From the NCBI GenBank assembly GCA_900770655.1, contig CAAGLA010000053.1:1-48398 (forward strand): 48,398 nt of DNA, given 5' to 3'. This stretch comes from Bacteroidaceae bacterium. GTDB lineage: Bacteria; Bacteroidota; Bacteroidia; Bacteroidales; Bacteroidaceae. The position numbers were made by a program, and so were the translations under genes. Under the pieces are notes generated by a model. It did no database searches. It was not told where the DNA came from and saw only the letters and a program-made list of their open reading frames with translations. Below, piece by piece: positions 7,985-16,550 of the stretch. Each line of letters opens with the position of its first letter. Position 1 is the stretch's first letter.

Positions 7985-8620
7985 TTTCAAAAACATATTG
8001 TATTTTTTTTCGTAGCCTATTTTTGTTTCAGCTTCGTGCCCGGGGTAGACAATTGTTTCATCGGGAAGGGTGAAGAGTCTCTCTTTTATAGATGTTACAA
8101 GCTGCTGGTGGTTTGAATCGTCAAAGTCGGTGCGCCCTATGCTTCCTTGGAACAAGGCATCGCCGCTGAACAGTACTCCTTCGTCGGGGATATAATAGGC
8201 AAGGCTGCCCTGTGAGTGCCCGGGAACAGCTATTGCAACTATGCGGTGTGTGCCGAATATAATCTCGTCACCGTCGCTCAGTACGCGGCCAAGCGGCGGA
8301 ATCACTTTGTCGTACTTTATGCTGAACCTTGCAAGCCGCTCACGTAGGTTTTCGGCCCATTTCCAGTCCTTGTCGCTTGCTTCGGCCTTAATTCCGTAGT
8401 TCTCTTCTATAAAAGGGTTGCCGAATATGTGGTCGAAGTGCAGGTGCGTGTTCAGGTGGTGCTTCAGTGTGAGCCCGTAATGTTCTATGAATACTTTAAG
8501 TTGGTCGCATTCTGCGGGCGTGAATGCTCCGCAGTCAATGAGTACCGCCTCTTTTGTATCGTCCCAAACCAGATAACAGTTTACATCTACCGGGTTGAAT
8601 GTGAATCTTTTTATATTCAT
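7982..8620 (-). CDS. Metallo-beta-lactamase-fold hydrolase (glyoxalase II-like)
   Basis: A 212-residue single-domain cytoplasmic protein with no signal peptide. THLHFDH is the zinc-binding motif (THxHxDH form). It is followed by PGHSQGS, FSGDALFQGSIGRTD and a C-terminal YPGHE, the set seen in hydroxyacylglutathione hydrolase-like (YcbL-type) thiolesterases. The true substrate is unknown. Glutathione is uncommon in Bacteroidales, so a plain GloB role is doubtful. It lies 6 nt downstream of rsmG in the same direction. Confidence 0.85.
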   Translation of the reverse strand: MNIKRFTFNPVDVNCYLVWDDTKEAVLIDCGAFTPAECDQLKVFIEHYGLTLKHHLNTHLHFDHIFGNPFIEENYGIKAEASDKDWKWAENLRERLARFSIKYDKVIPPLGRVLSDGDEIIFGTHRIVAIAVPGHSQGSLAYYIPDEGVLFSGDALFQGSIGRTDFDDSNHQQLVTSIKERLFTLPDETIVYPGHEAETKIGYEKKYNMFLK

Positions 8621-8626
8621 ACTCTC

Positions 8627-9247
8627 TTAAATTTGAACGTAAACGACTTTTTTGTCCTTGAAGAATTCTTCGTTGAAATAGTTGCTTATATCAACAGTTT
8701 CGCAACTGTTCCTAAAGGGCTGGATCTCGGCTGTAATATTGCCTCCTTTTAGTGCTATAATTCCATTGGGCAGGGCATTTGCCTGCTTGTTTGAAATATT
8801 CTTGCGGCATATCTTTACCAAGTCGGGCATTGGCATAACCGCACGGCTCACTACAAAGGAGTACTTATCCTTAATCTCTTCGGCGCGGCTATGGCTGGTG
8901 CGCACATTCTTAAGCCCGATAGCATTTGCTACCTCTTGGGCAACACGCACTTTTTTGCCAATACTGTCTACAAGGTGGAATTCAACGTCGGGGAACATAA
9001 TGGCAAGGGGTATGCCGGGAAAGCCGCCACCGCAGCCCATATCCATTATTTCTGTTCCGGGTTTGAATGTTATGTACTTCGCTATTGCCAGCGAGTGCAG
9101 AACGTGGTGCAGATATAGGTTCTCAATATCTTTTCGTGATATTACATTGATTTTGCTGTTCCAGTCGAAATAGAGACTGTATAGTGCAGCAAACTGCTCT
9201 TTCTGCTTTTCGGTGAGTGTGGGGAAGTATTTTATTATGCTGTCCAT
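8627..9247 (-). CDS. rsmG: 16S rRNA (guanine-527-N7) methyltransferase RsmG
   Basis: A 206-residue class I SAM-dependent methyltransferase that modifies G527 of 16S rRNA; loss in other bacteria gives low-level streptomycin resistance. DMGCGGGFPGIPLA at about 68-81 is the SAM loop. LHHVLHSL before it and SRAVMPMP after it are RsmG hallmarks. Length matches the family. Its ATG overlaps the TAA of the upstream lipoprotein gene (TAATG), so the two are translationally coupled. Confidence 0.95.
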   Translation of the reverse strand: MDSIIKYFPTLTEKQKEQFAALYSLYFDWNSKINVISRKDIENLYLHHVLHSLAIAKYITFKPGTEIMDMGCGGGFPGIPLAIMFPDVEFHLVDSIGKKVRVAQEVANAIGLKNVRTSHSRAEEIKDKYSFVVSRAVMPMPDLVKICRKNISNKQANALPNGIIALKGGNITAEIQPFRNSCETVDISNYFNEEFFKDKKVVYVQI

Positions 9248-10038
9248 TATTTCAATATGTTCTTTATATCTTCTACTGCTATGTTTACCGTTATTTCTCC
9301 TGCGGCGTAGGGGGCAATCTCATACTTGTTGTAAATGAACGTGAAGGAGTCCTTGCCTGCTATGAAGTTGCTTGCGAGCGGCACCTCGTCGTCGAACAGA
9401 TAACCGTTCTCTTTTACTTCGTCGAACGTATCAACCCCGAAGTGGCGGGCTATTCCGGCTTTTAGCTTGTTTCTTATCTCTTCTTCGCCATTTTCTTTTA
9501 TAAGGTCTTCGATAACAATCTCATTTCCATTCTCCGGGTCGAAATTCAGCACCGTGCACCAGCTCGACGGGTGAGCACCGCCTGTAAATTCATAGAAATA
9601 TATTATGTAATTTATATACCCTTTGTAACCGGTGACAATTTCGCTGTTTACCGAATAGCTGTGGCTGAGCCAGAAAAATTCTTCGCCTCTCTCTCTTAGC
9701 TCAATATAGTCGGGGCGGAGTGATAGGAACTCCCTCTTTCTTGTATCTATATATTCCCTGCACACAGCGGCAATGGGTGTTGTATCCTTGTCTATTACCG
9801 TGTATGCTATGGTGCGGTTTATGTTGTCTGTTGCCTCTTGGCTCTCCATCTTAATTTCGTACAAGGAAATTTCTGCCTCGAATTTTGGAGAGTCAGCAGC
9901 ACCTTGCTCCATATATGTGGTGTCGGAAAGGTCTATTCTCTCAACAGTAAAGCCGGCATTCTCTTTTTTTGCTTGGTTACAGCTCGAAAAAAATGCCATA
10001 ATTACTAAAGAAAGTATAATTGGATAATATTTTTTCAT
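9247..10038 (-). CDS. Lipoprotein with DUF4163/DUF3298-type (RsiV-like) domain
   Basis: A 263-residue lipoprotein. The N-terminal hydrophobic segment ends in FSSC, a lipobox with Cys20. The body looks like the DUF4163-DUF3298 pair known from the extracytoplasmic part of RsiV-type proteins: GYKGYINYIIYFYEFTGGAH in the middle and IYNKYEIAPYAAGEITVNI at the C-terminus. RsiV binds lysozyme in Firmicutes. There is no evidence that this homologue does, and no anti-sigma helix is present. First gene of the rsmG group, behind a strong promoter. Confidence 0.75.
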   Translation of the reverse strand: MKKYYPIILSLVIMAFFSSCNQAKKENAGFTVERIDLSDTTYMEQGAADSPKFEAEISLYEIKMESQEATDNINRTIAYTVIDKDTTPIAAVCREYIDTRKREFLSLRPDYIELRERGEEFFWLSHSYSVNSEIVTGYKGYINYIIYFYEFTGGAHPSSWCTVLNFDPENGNEIVIEDLIKENGEEEIRNKLKAGIARHFGVDTFDEVKENGYLFDDEVPLASNFIAGKDSFTFIYNKYEIAPYAAGEITVNIAVEDIKNILK

Positions 10039-10069
10039 ACCAAAAATGTTTAATGTGTAACCGGACTAC

Positions 10070-10101
10070 CAAAGGTAGCTTTTTTGTAGTGAAAAAACAA
10101 A
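10070..10101 (-). promoter_or_regulatory. Strong promoter of the lipoprotein-rsmG operon, with palindrome on the -7 box
   Basis: Read on the minus strand: TTTG (10101-10098), 20 nt, TACCTTTG (10077-10070), a full match to the Bacteroidetes consensus. The -7 box lies inside CTACC-AAA-GGTAG (10066-10078), a short palindrome that could bind a regulator. Confidence 0.75.
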
Positions 10102-10147
10102 CGGGTGCCTGTTTTTTTGTATGTAGAACAAAAAAATGCTCCTTATG

Positions 10148-10177
10148 TTGTTTTTTGACAATAACGCAGTAACTTCG
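10148..10177 (+). promoter_or_regulatory. Probable promoter of the YtxH-holin-rmuC group
   Basis: TTG at 10148-10150, then 19 nt, then TAACTTCG (10170-10177), one mismatch from TAnnTTTG. It is divergent from the lipoprotein promoter within a 194-bp gap. Confidence 0.45.
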
Positions 10178-10232
10178 CGTGCAGGCTACGTTTGACAAAG
10201 TTCCGGCAGTGTTAACCTATAATTTTTATATT

Positions 10233-10445
10233 ATGAGATTTTGTCATTTAATTGCATTTACCGGTGGTGTGTTGGCAGGCGGAGCTTTGGCTCTTATGTT
10301 TGCTCCCAAAAAGGGAGAAGAGTTCAGGAGAGATATTAAAAACAAACTCTACGATGTGAAGAAGCATATTGACGATTCGCTCGAAAAGTGCAAGGATGGT
10401 TGTTGCAGCGCTAAAGAAGACGTTAATATAACCATTGAGGAATAG
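10233..10445 (+). CDS. YtxH-domain small membrane protein
   Basis: A 70-residue protein. One glycine-rich hydrophobic segment (about 5-23, FTGGVLAGGALALMFAP) is followed by KKGEEFRRDIKNK and a charged, probably helical tail with a cysteine cluster (CKDGCC). This is the YtxH pattern (segment, APKKGEE, helix). The frame extends upstream to a GTG at 10179, but the ATG at 10233 puts the membrane segment at the N-terminus as in the family. Proteins of this kind are linked to envelope stress; the exact role is unknown. The next gene starts 3 bp after its stop. Confidence 0.82.
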   Translation: MRFCHLIAFTGGVLAGGALALMFAPKKGEEFRRDIKNKLYDVKKHIDDSLEKCKDGCCSAKEDVNITIEE

Positions 10446-10448
10446 AGA

Positions 10449-10802
10449 ATGGGAATAAGCGAGAATATTGAAAATATTTCACGAGATTCGCAAGAGTTTG
10501 TAAAAAGGAGCATCGATAGCATAAAACTGCGTTTTGTAGAGAACCTCTCGCTTTTGTTAGGCGACATAATATGCGGCTTTATTGTCTTCGTGCTCCTGTT
10601 TGCCGGCTTTCTTCTGCTGCTTGGCGGTTTGGTTGTTTTGGCCTCGCCGTTTATAGGGCCTCTGCCGGCAATGGTACTGGCCATACTCTTGCTCTTGGTG
10701 GTGGCTTTGTGTGTGTATATGTGCCGCACAAGGCTTTTTGTCGACAGGCTTGTGGCCCGTCTTGTGGAAATGCTTTTTCAAGAAAAAGTGAATGATGATT
10801 GA
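10449..10802 (+). CDS. Holin-superfamily membrane protein (YqjE-like)
   Basis: 117 residues with two strong membrane segments (about 36-62 and 68-90) between short charged ends, resembling the Phage_holin_3_6 / YqjE family. Despite the family name there are no phage genes nearby. In E. coli, YqjE is encoded with YqjD and YqjK, a similar trio of small membrane-associated proteins. This locus has the same order of a glycine-rich membrane protein, a two-segment protein and a small charged protein. Function is unknown and probably envelope-related. Confidence 0.8.
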   Translation: MGISENIENISRDSQEFVKRSIDSIKLRFVENLSLLLGDIICGFIVFVLLFAGFLLLLGGLVVLASPFIGPLPAMVLAILLLLVVALCVYMCRTRLFVDRLVARLVEMLFQEKVNDD

Positions 10803-11001
10803 ACCGAAGAATATAACAACTCTTGTGCAATTGCGGCAGTTGCGCCGTGAGAATGAACAGCGATTGTCTGTACTGAAAACAAGAATAGGCCGTAACGGCG
10901 AGGTGTTGATAGATGCTCTTTCACCTTCGGCGTTGCTTGCCTGCCTGAAACAAAAGATAGCCTCAATAATGGAACTGATAAAAGTTTTTAAAGGGTTCTG
11001 A
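10792..11001 (+). CDS. Small charged protein, unknown function
   Basis: 69 residues, rich in Arg/Lys/Glu in the first half (LRQLRRENEQRLSVLKTRIG) and hydrophobic at the C-terminus. It overlaps the holin-like gene by 11 nt (tandem ATGs at 10792 and 10795, either may start). That overlap and the conserved-looking three-gene order support a real gene, possibly the counterpart of YqjK. I recognise no domain. Confidence 0.6.
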   Translation: MMIEPKNITTLVQLRQLRRENEQRLSVLKTRIGRNGEVLIDALSPSALLACLKQKIASIMELIKVFKGF

Positions 11002-11033
11002 AAACAATACAGGAATAAGACACAAACAACAAT

Positions 11034-12365
11034 ATGACAACACTGCTTTCAATAACTGCTATACTGTTGCTCTCTTCAACAGTAGTGCTTGCGTTGCTTT
11101 ATACGCGGCTCTTCGGCCGTTTTTCGGCTTTAGAGAAAGAATATGCAATACAGAATGAAAAGAATTCTCTCCTTGTCGAAGACCTCGAAAGGTGCAACAG
11201 GGAACTGGGCGAGGTGCGCCTGCTGCGCGACGAACAGTTTACCCGTATAGCTATTCTGGAGAGTGAGAACAGGGTGCTCGGCCAACAGGTTACAGAACAG
11301 AAAGAACAGTTCAAGACAGCGCTCGAGCAGATGCGCAATGAGTTCAAGGCAATGGCTTCGGAAGAGTTGAAGAAGAACAGCGAACTTTTCAACAGACAGT
11401 CCGAAGAGAGATTGGAATCTCTTTTGAAGCCTTTCGATAACGACCTGCGCCGGTTCCGCGAAAAGGTGGAAAGCTATTACGGCGAAGAGAGCAAGCAGCG
11501 CTTTTCCCTGCAGGAAAATATAAAGAGTCTTGTCGAAGCCAACCAGCGTATAAGCCGCGACGCAGTAAACCTCACAAACGCCATCGCCGGAACAAACAAC
11601 AATAAGTTTCAGGGCGATTGGGGCGAGACTATTCTGGAACAGATTCTGGAAAATTCCGGCCTCATAGAGGGTGAGCAGTGGGAACTGCAGGTTACCTTGC
11701 GCGACGAAAACGGCAATGCTCTGTTGAACGAAGAGACACAGCGTGCTATGAAGCCCGATGTCATAGTCCATTTCCCCGGCAAACGCGATATAATAATAGA
11801 CTCAAAAGTGTCGCTCAAGGCCTATATGGCCTATCTTGCTGCCGATGATGATACCTTGCGCGCATTGCACCTGAAAGAGCACGTCGCGAGCGTGCGCCGC
11901 CACATCGATATGCTGTCGGGCAAACGTTACGACAAATACAATATAAATTCACTCGACTATGTAATGCTTTTCATACCCAACGAGCCCTCTTACTTTATGG
12001 CAATGGAGGCCGATAACACTCTTTGGAACTATGCCTATAAAAAAGGTATAGTGTTAATCTCTCCGTCGAATCTCATATCAACGCTTTTTGTCGTGAATTC
12101 GTTGTGGAGCCGTGAACGCCAGCAGCGCGACGTGCAGCGCATAGTAGACACCGCCAATGCCATTTATGACAAATTTGTCAATTTTGCCGACAACTTCAAG
12201 AAGATAGAAGGTGCGCTGGAAAAGGCGCAGGATGCCTACAACGACGCCTTCAAACAGCTAAAGACTGGAAAAGGCAATATCACCAAGCGCCTGCAGGAAC
12301 TAAAGGAACTTGGGCTTGTCACCACAACAAAACAATTGCCCGAAAACTTGACAACAGAGGAGTAG
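11034..12365 (+). CDS. rmuC: RmuC-family DNA recombination protein
   Basis: A 443-residue protein with an N-terminal membrane anchor (about 4-24), a long coiled coil (about 28-130 and around the SEERLESLLKPF region) and a nuclease-like RmuC core. GDWGETILEQILE, KPDVIVHFPG, DSKVSL and MFIPNEPSYFMAM are core signatures. RmuC proteins limit recombination at inverted repeats and are predicted restriction-endonuclease-like. It lies 32 bp after the small charged protein, possibly in the same transcript, though a separate start cannot be excluded. Confidence 0.93.
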   Translation: MTTLLSITAILLLSSTVVLALLYTRLFGRFSALEKEYAIQNEKNSLLVEDLERCNRELGEVRLLRDEQFTRIAILESENRVLGQQVTEQKEQFKTALEQMRNEFKAMASEELKKNSELFNRQSEERLESLLKPFDNDLRRFREKVESYYGEESKQRFSLQENIKSLVEANQRISRDAVNLTNAIAGTNNNKFQGDWGETILEQILENSGLIEGEQWELQVTLRDENGNALLNEETQRAMKPDVIVHFPGKRDIIIDSKVSLKAYMAYLAADDDTLRALHLKEHVASVRRHIDMLSGKRYDKYNINSLDYVMLFIPNEPSYFMAMEADNTLWNYAYKKGIVLISPSNLISTLFVVNSLWSRERQQRDVQRIVDTANAIYDKFVNFADNFKKIEGALEKAQDAYNDAFKQLKTGKGNITKRLQELKELGLVTTTKQLPENLTTEE

Positions 12366-12397
12366 AAATTGCTTTTTTTAAAATTAAGCCTTCACTT

Positions 12398-12430
12398 TTT
12401 GTAAAAATCAAAATTAATTCTGTAAGTTTG
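12398..12430 (+). promoter_or_regulatory. Promoter of mutA-mutB
   Basis: TTTG (12398-12401), 21 nt, TAAGTTTG (12423-12430): a full consensus match, with the mutA ATG 59 nt further on. Confidence 0.75.
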
Positions 12431-12489
12431 CTTTTGTAATGTGCCCTCGTTGTGGGGTAGAGTATAAAAGTATTGTAAAATTCAATCTT

Positions 12490-14340
12490 ATGGACAAGGA
12501 AAAGGAGAGGCTTTTTAGCGAATTCTCGCCTGTATCGACAGAGAATTGGAAAAACAAAATCGTAGAGGACCTCAAAGGTGCCGACTACGACAAAAAGATG
12601 ATTTGGAGAACATCGGAAGGGTTCAACGTAAATCCCTTTTACCGCAAGGAAGATATTCCTTTGGGCTGTGGCGCAGAGAAGCCCGGCGAATTCCCATATA
12701 CCCGCGGAACGAAAAGTGACAACAACTGGCTCGTGCGCCAAGATATAGATTTACCGTCGGCTCAAGAGGCCAACGCCCGTGCAAGGAAAATATTGGGCGA
12801 GGGTGTAGACTCTCTGGCCTTCAAGGTTAAGGGAAAACTTGTTACTCCTGAATATATACCCGCTTTGCTCGAAGGAATAGATGCCGAAAAGGTTGAACTT
12901 AACTTCAATGTCTGTGTGGGAAAGGTTGTTGATTTTACCCACCTTCTTGTAGAGTACTTAAGGCAGCGCGGTTTCAATTTGGAGAAGGTTCGCGGAAGCA
13001 TAGGCTACGACCCTATAGCAAAAGAGATGCTTGCAGGAAAGAATCTCGACAACTATACCGAAGTCATAAAGGCTCTTGTTGAGGCTACAAGCGCTTTGCC
13101 GCAATATCGCTGTATTGCTGTCAACAGCTGTAAACTGAACAATGCCGGAGCCTACATTACACAGGAACTCGGCTATGCTCTTGCTTGGGGTAACGAATAT
13201 CTCAATGCTGCAACAGAGGCCGGTGTGCCGGTGGATGCCGTTGCAAAGAACATCAAGTTCAATATGGGCATATCGAGCAATTTCTTTATGGAAATTGCAA
13301 AATTCCGTGCAGCACGTATGCTTTGGGCAAAGATTGTTGAACAATACTCTCCGGAGTGCAAGTGCGCTTGCAAAATGGCGCTTCACGCCGAAACATCGGA
13401 GTTCAATCTCACCCTTTTCGATGCCTATGTGAATATGCTGCGTACACAAACAGAGGCTATGAGTGCCGCCATTGCCGGTGTAGACTCCATTACTGTAACG
13501 CCATACGATGCGGTTTACGAGGCTCCTACCGACTTTGCTCTGCGCATAGCAAAGAACCAGCAACTTATTCTAAAGCACGAAAGCCATTTGGGAAAGGTTA
13601 CAGACCCTGCCGGCGGTTCATATTATATTGAGAGCCTCACAGCGTCCATTGCCGCAGAAGCTTGGAAGCTATTCCTTGCAGTAGAGGAAGAGGGCGGTTT
13701 CCGCAAAGCAGTAAAAGAGGGCAAGGTGCAGGCTGCTGTGGAAGAGGCCGGAAACAGTCGCCGCATAGCTCTTGCGCGCCGCAAGGAGATTCTGCTTGGA
13801 ACAAACCAGTATCCCAACTTCAGCGAACTCTCCGGTGGCAAGAGTCCTTTGGAAAAGGGTTACGGTTGCGGCTGCAACAACGAAGCTCCTGCCGCTGCAA
13901 CGCTTTCCATTCGCCGCTTGGGCGAAGAGTTCGAGCAGTTGCGCATTGCTACCGAAGCAAGCGGCAAACGTCCGAAAGCCTTTATGCTCACCATAGGCAA
14001 CCTTGCTATGCGTCAGGCAAGAGCGCAGTTCTCCTGCAATTTCCTCGCAACGGCGGGCTATGAGGTTATCGACAATTTAGGGTTCAAGAGTGTAGAAGAG
14101 GGCGTTGCTGCCGCTATGGAGGCAAAGGCCGACATCGTGGTTCTATGTTCGAGCGACGACGAATATGCCGAATATGCCGTTCCTGCTTTCAAGGCCATAG
14201 GCGACAAGGCTATATTTATAGTTGCCGGGGCTCCTGCCTGCAGCGAAGAACTCAAGGCTGCCGGCATAGAGAACTTCATTCACGTGAGAGTTAATGTTCT
14301 GGAGACACTCAAGGCTCTGAACGCAAAGTTGGGCATATAA
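12490..14340 (+). CDS. mutA: Methylmalonyl-CoA mutase small subunit
   Basis: 616 residues, the usual length for the non-catalytic beta subunit. With MutB it interconverts succinyl-CoA and methylmalonyl-CoA, the cobalamin-dependent step of propionate formation in gut Bacteroidales. The TIM-barrel half is clear (KFRAARMLWAKIVEQ, DPAGGSYYIE). The C-terminal flavodoxin-like half lacks the DxHxxG cobalamin histidine, as expected for MutA. The frame is open 17 codons upstream, but the ATG at 12490 gives the MDKEKERLF start and leaves room for the leader. mutB begins 10 bp after the stop. Confidence 0.95.
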   Translation: MDKEKERLFSEFSPVSTENWKNKIVEDLKGADYDKKMIWRTSEGFNVNPFYRKEDIPLGCGAEKPGEFPYTRGTKSDNNWLVRQDIDLPSAQEANARARKILGEGVDSLAFKVKGKLVTPEYIPALLEGIDAEKVELNFNVCVGKVVDFTHLLVEYLRQRGFNLEKVRGSIGYDPIAKEMLAGKNLDNYTEVIKALVEATSALPQYRCIAVNSCKLNNAGAYITQELGYALAWGNEYLNAATEAGVPVDAVAKNIKFNMGISSNFFMEIAKFRAARMLWAKIVEQYSPECKCACKMALHAETSEFNLTLFDAYVNMLRTQTEAMSAAIAGVDSITVTPYDAVYEAPTDFALRIAKNQQLILKHESHLGKVTDPAGGSYYIESLTASIAAEAWKLFLAVEEEGGFRKAVKEGKVQAAVEEAGNSRRIALARRKEILLGTNQYPNFSELSGGKSPLEKGYGCGCNNEAPAAATLSIRRLGEEFEQLRIATEASGKRPKAFMLTIGNLAMRQARAQFSCNFLATAGYEVIDNLGFKSVEEGVAAAMEAKADIVVLCSSDDEYAEYAVPAFKAIGDKAIFIVAGAPACSEELKAAGIENFIHVRVNVLETLKALNAKLGI

Positions 14341-14350
14341 TATTACGGCT

Positions 14351-16483
14351 ATGAGAAAAGATTTTAGAAATATTGATATATTTGCCGCAGCTCCTGCAGA
14401 GTGCTCTACAGCAGTTGCCAATGACAATGTATGGGAAACTGCGGAACACATAAAGGTTAAGCCTGTCTACACGGCCGAAGACCTTAAAGGTATGGAACAT
14501 CTCGACTACGCAGCAGGTATTCCTCCTTTCCTGCGCGGCCCTTATTCAATGATGTATACATTCCGTCCGTGGACTATTCGCCAGTATGCCGGTTTCTCAA
14601 CAGCCGAAGAGAGCAATGCTTTCTATCGCAGGAACCTTGCGTCGGGGCAGAAAGGCCTTTCTGTTGCATTTGACCTTCCTACCCACCGTGGCTATAACCC
14701 CGACAACGCCCGTGTAGTAGGCGATGTGGGCAAGGCCGGAGTTTCAATATGCTGTATGGAGAATATGGAACAGCTATTCGACGGTATACCGCTCAATAAA
14801 ATGTCTGTTTCAATGACAATGAACGGTGCAGTGTTGCCGGTTCTTGCATTCTACATAAACGCGGCGCTGGAGCAGGGTGCCAAGCTCGAAGAGATGGCCG
14901 GTACAATACAGAACGATATCCTTAAGGAATTTATGGTGCGAAACACCTATATATACCCGCCTGCATTTTCAATGCGCATAATAGGCGATATATTTGCCTA
15001 CACATCGCAGAAGATGCCTAAATTCAATTCAATATCAATTTCGGGCTATCATATGCAGGAAGCCGGTGCATCGGCCGATATTGAACTTGCATACACGCTT
15101 GCCGACGGCCTTGAGTATGTGCGCACAGGTGTAAATGCCGGTATAGATATAGATGCATTCGCTCCGCGTTTGTCGTTCTTCTGGGGAATAGGTATGAACC
15201 CCTTTATGGAGATAGCCAAGATGCGTGCCGCACGTATGCTGTGGGCAAAAATAATAAAGAGCTTCAATCCTAAGAATCCCAAGTCAATGGCTCTGCGTAC
15301 TCACTGCCAGACTTCGGGCTGGTCGCTCACTGAGCAAGACCCGTTCAACAATGTTGGCCGCACAGTCATTGAGGCAATGTCGGCCGCTATGGGCCATACA
15401 CAGTCGCTGCACACCAATGCGCTCGACGAGGCAATTGCGCTGCCCACCGACTTTTCGGCGCGCATAGCCCGAAATACACAGATATATCTTCAGGAAGAGA
15501 CCAATATATGCCGTGTGATTGACCCGTGGGGCGGCTCATACTATGTAGAGAGCCTGACACAGGAAATTGCCGAAAAGGCTTGGAAACTCATACAGGAGAT
15601 AGAAGAGCTTGGCGGAATGGCTAAGGCTATTGAGACCGGTATCCCCAAGATGCGTATAGAGGAGGCTGCGGCACGTACTCAGGCACGTATCGACAGCGGC
15701 AAACAGGTAATTGTGGGAACAAATGCCTATTGCCTTGCCGAAGAGGAACCAATAGATATTCTGGAGATTGACAACACCGCTGTGCGCGAAGAACAGCTGG
15801 CTGCTCTTGAACGCAACCGCGCGGCACGCGACGAAGAGGCGGTGAAAGCGGCTCTCGACAAGCTTAAGGAGTGTGCAAGAAGCGGTGAAGGCAATCTTCT
15901 CGAATGTGCAGTTGAGGCTGCTCACCTGCGTGCTACGCTGGGCGAAATTTCCGACGCTTGCGAAGAGTATGCCGGACGATACAAGGCAATAATAAGAACA
16001 ATTTCAGGAGTGTATTCAGCAGAAAGCAAAGACGACAAATACTTTGAGGAGGCTTGTCGTTTGACAGAAGAGTTTGCAAGGAAGGAGGGCCGTCGTCCTC
16101 GAGTAATGATAGCCAAGATGGGGCAAGACGGTCACGACCGCGGAGCAAAGGTTGTTGCAACGGGTTATGCCGACTGTGGCTTTGACGTGGATATGGGTAT
16201 GCTCTTCCAGACCCCGGCCGAAGTGGCACGTCAGGCGGTAGAGAACGATGTACACGCTGTTGGTGTCTCTTCGCTTGCTGCAGGCCACAAGACACTTGTC
16301 CCGCAGTTGATAGAAGAACTGGAAAAACTTGGCCGTGGAGACATTATGGTGTTTGCCGGCGGTGTAATACCTGCGCAGGACTATGATTTCCTCTACCGTG
16401 CCGGTGTAATAGGCATCTTTGGTCCCGGAACAAGCGTGGCTAAGGCAGCCTGTGAACTTATGAATATTTTCTTGGAAAAATAG
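14351..16483 (+). CDS. mutB: Methylmalonyl-CoA mutase large (catalytic) subunit
   Basis: 710 residues, standard for MutB. The N-terminal barrel binds the CoA ester (FLRGPYSMMYTFRPWTIRQYA region near 58-78; KMRAARMLWAKI; DPWGGSYYVE). The C-terminal B12 domain shows GQDGHDRG with D593-x-H595-x-x-G598, the base-off/His-on cobalamin motif. It is catalytic only as a complex with MutA. No epimerase, MeaB chaperone or decarboxylase is in the window. Confidence 0.97.
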   Translation: MRKDFRNIDIFAAAPAECSTAVANDNVWETAEHIKVKPVYTAEDLKGMEHLDYAAGIPPFLRGPYSMMYTFRPWTIRQYAGFSTAEESNAFYRRNLASGQKGLSVAFDLPTHRGYNPDNARVVGDVGKAGVSICCMENMEQLFDGIPLNKMSVSMTMNGAVLPVLAFYINAALEQGAKLEEMAGTIQNDILKEFMVRNTYIYPPAFSMRIIGDIFAYTSQKMPKFNSISISGYHMQEAGASADIELAYTLADGLEYVRTGVNAGIDIDAFAPRLSFFWGIGMNPFMEIAKMRAARMLWAKIIKSFNPKNPKSMALRTHCQTSGWSLTEQDPFNNVGRTVIEAMSAAMGHTQSLHTNALDEAIALPTDFSARIARNTQIYLQEETNICRVIDPWGGSYYVESLTQEIAEKAWKLIQEIEELGGMAKAIETGIPKMRIEEAAARTQARIDSGKQVIVGTNAYCLAEEEPIDILEIDNTAVREEQLAALERNRAARDEEAVKAALDKLKECARSGEGNLLECAVEAAHLRATLGEISDACEEYAGRYKAIIRTISGVYSAESKDDKYFEEACRLTEEFARKEGRRPRVMIAKMGQDGHDRGAKVVATGYADCGFDVDMGMLFQTPAEVARQAVENDVHAVGVSSLAAGHKTLVPQLIEELEKLGRGDIMVFAGGVIPAQDYDFLYRAGVIGIFGPGTSVAKAACELMNIFLEK

Positions 16484-16503
16484 AACAAGTATTATCGCGA
16501 GGT

Positions 16504-16527
16504 CCTTAGGGTTTTACCGCCCTAAGG
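16504..16527 (+). terminator. Probable terminator after mutB
   Basis: CCTTAGGG (16504-16511), an 8-nt loop, then CCCTAAGG (16520-16527), 20 bp after the mutB stop and 23 bp before topB. The T tract is weak (GCTTTGTT), so some readthrough into topB is likely. Confidence 0.6.
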
Positions 16528-16550
16528 GCTTTGTTACGAATTTATAGTAG

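Noticed and set aside
10449..10802. Prophage remnant because of the holin-type domain
   Set aside because: No endolysin, structural or integrase genes are nearby. The setting matches chromosomal yqjE-like genes.
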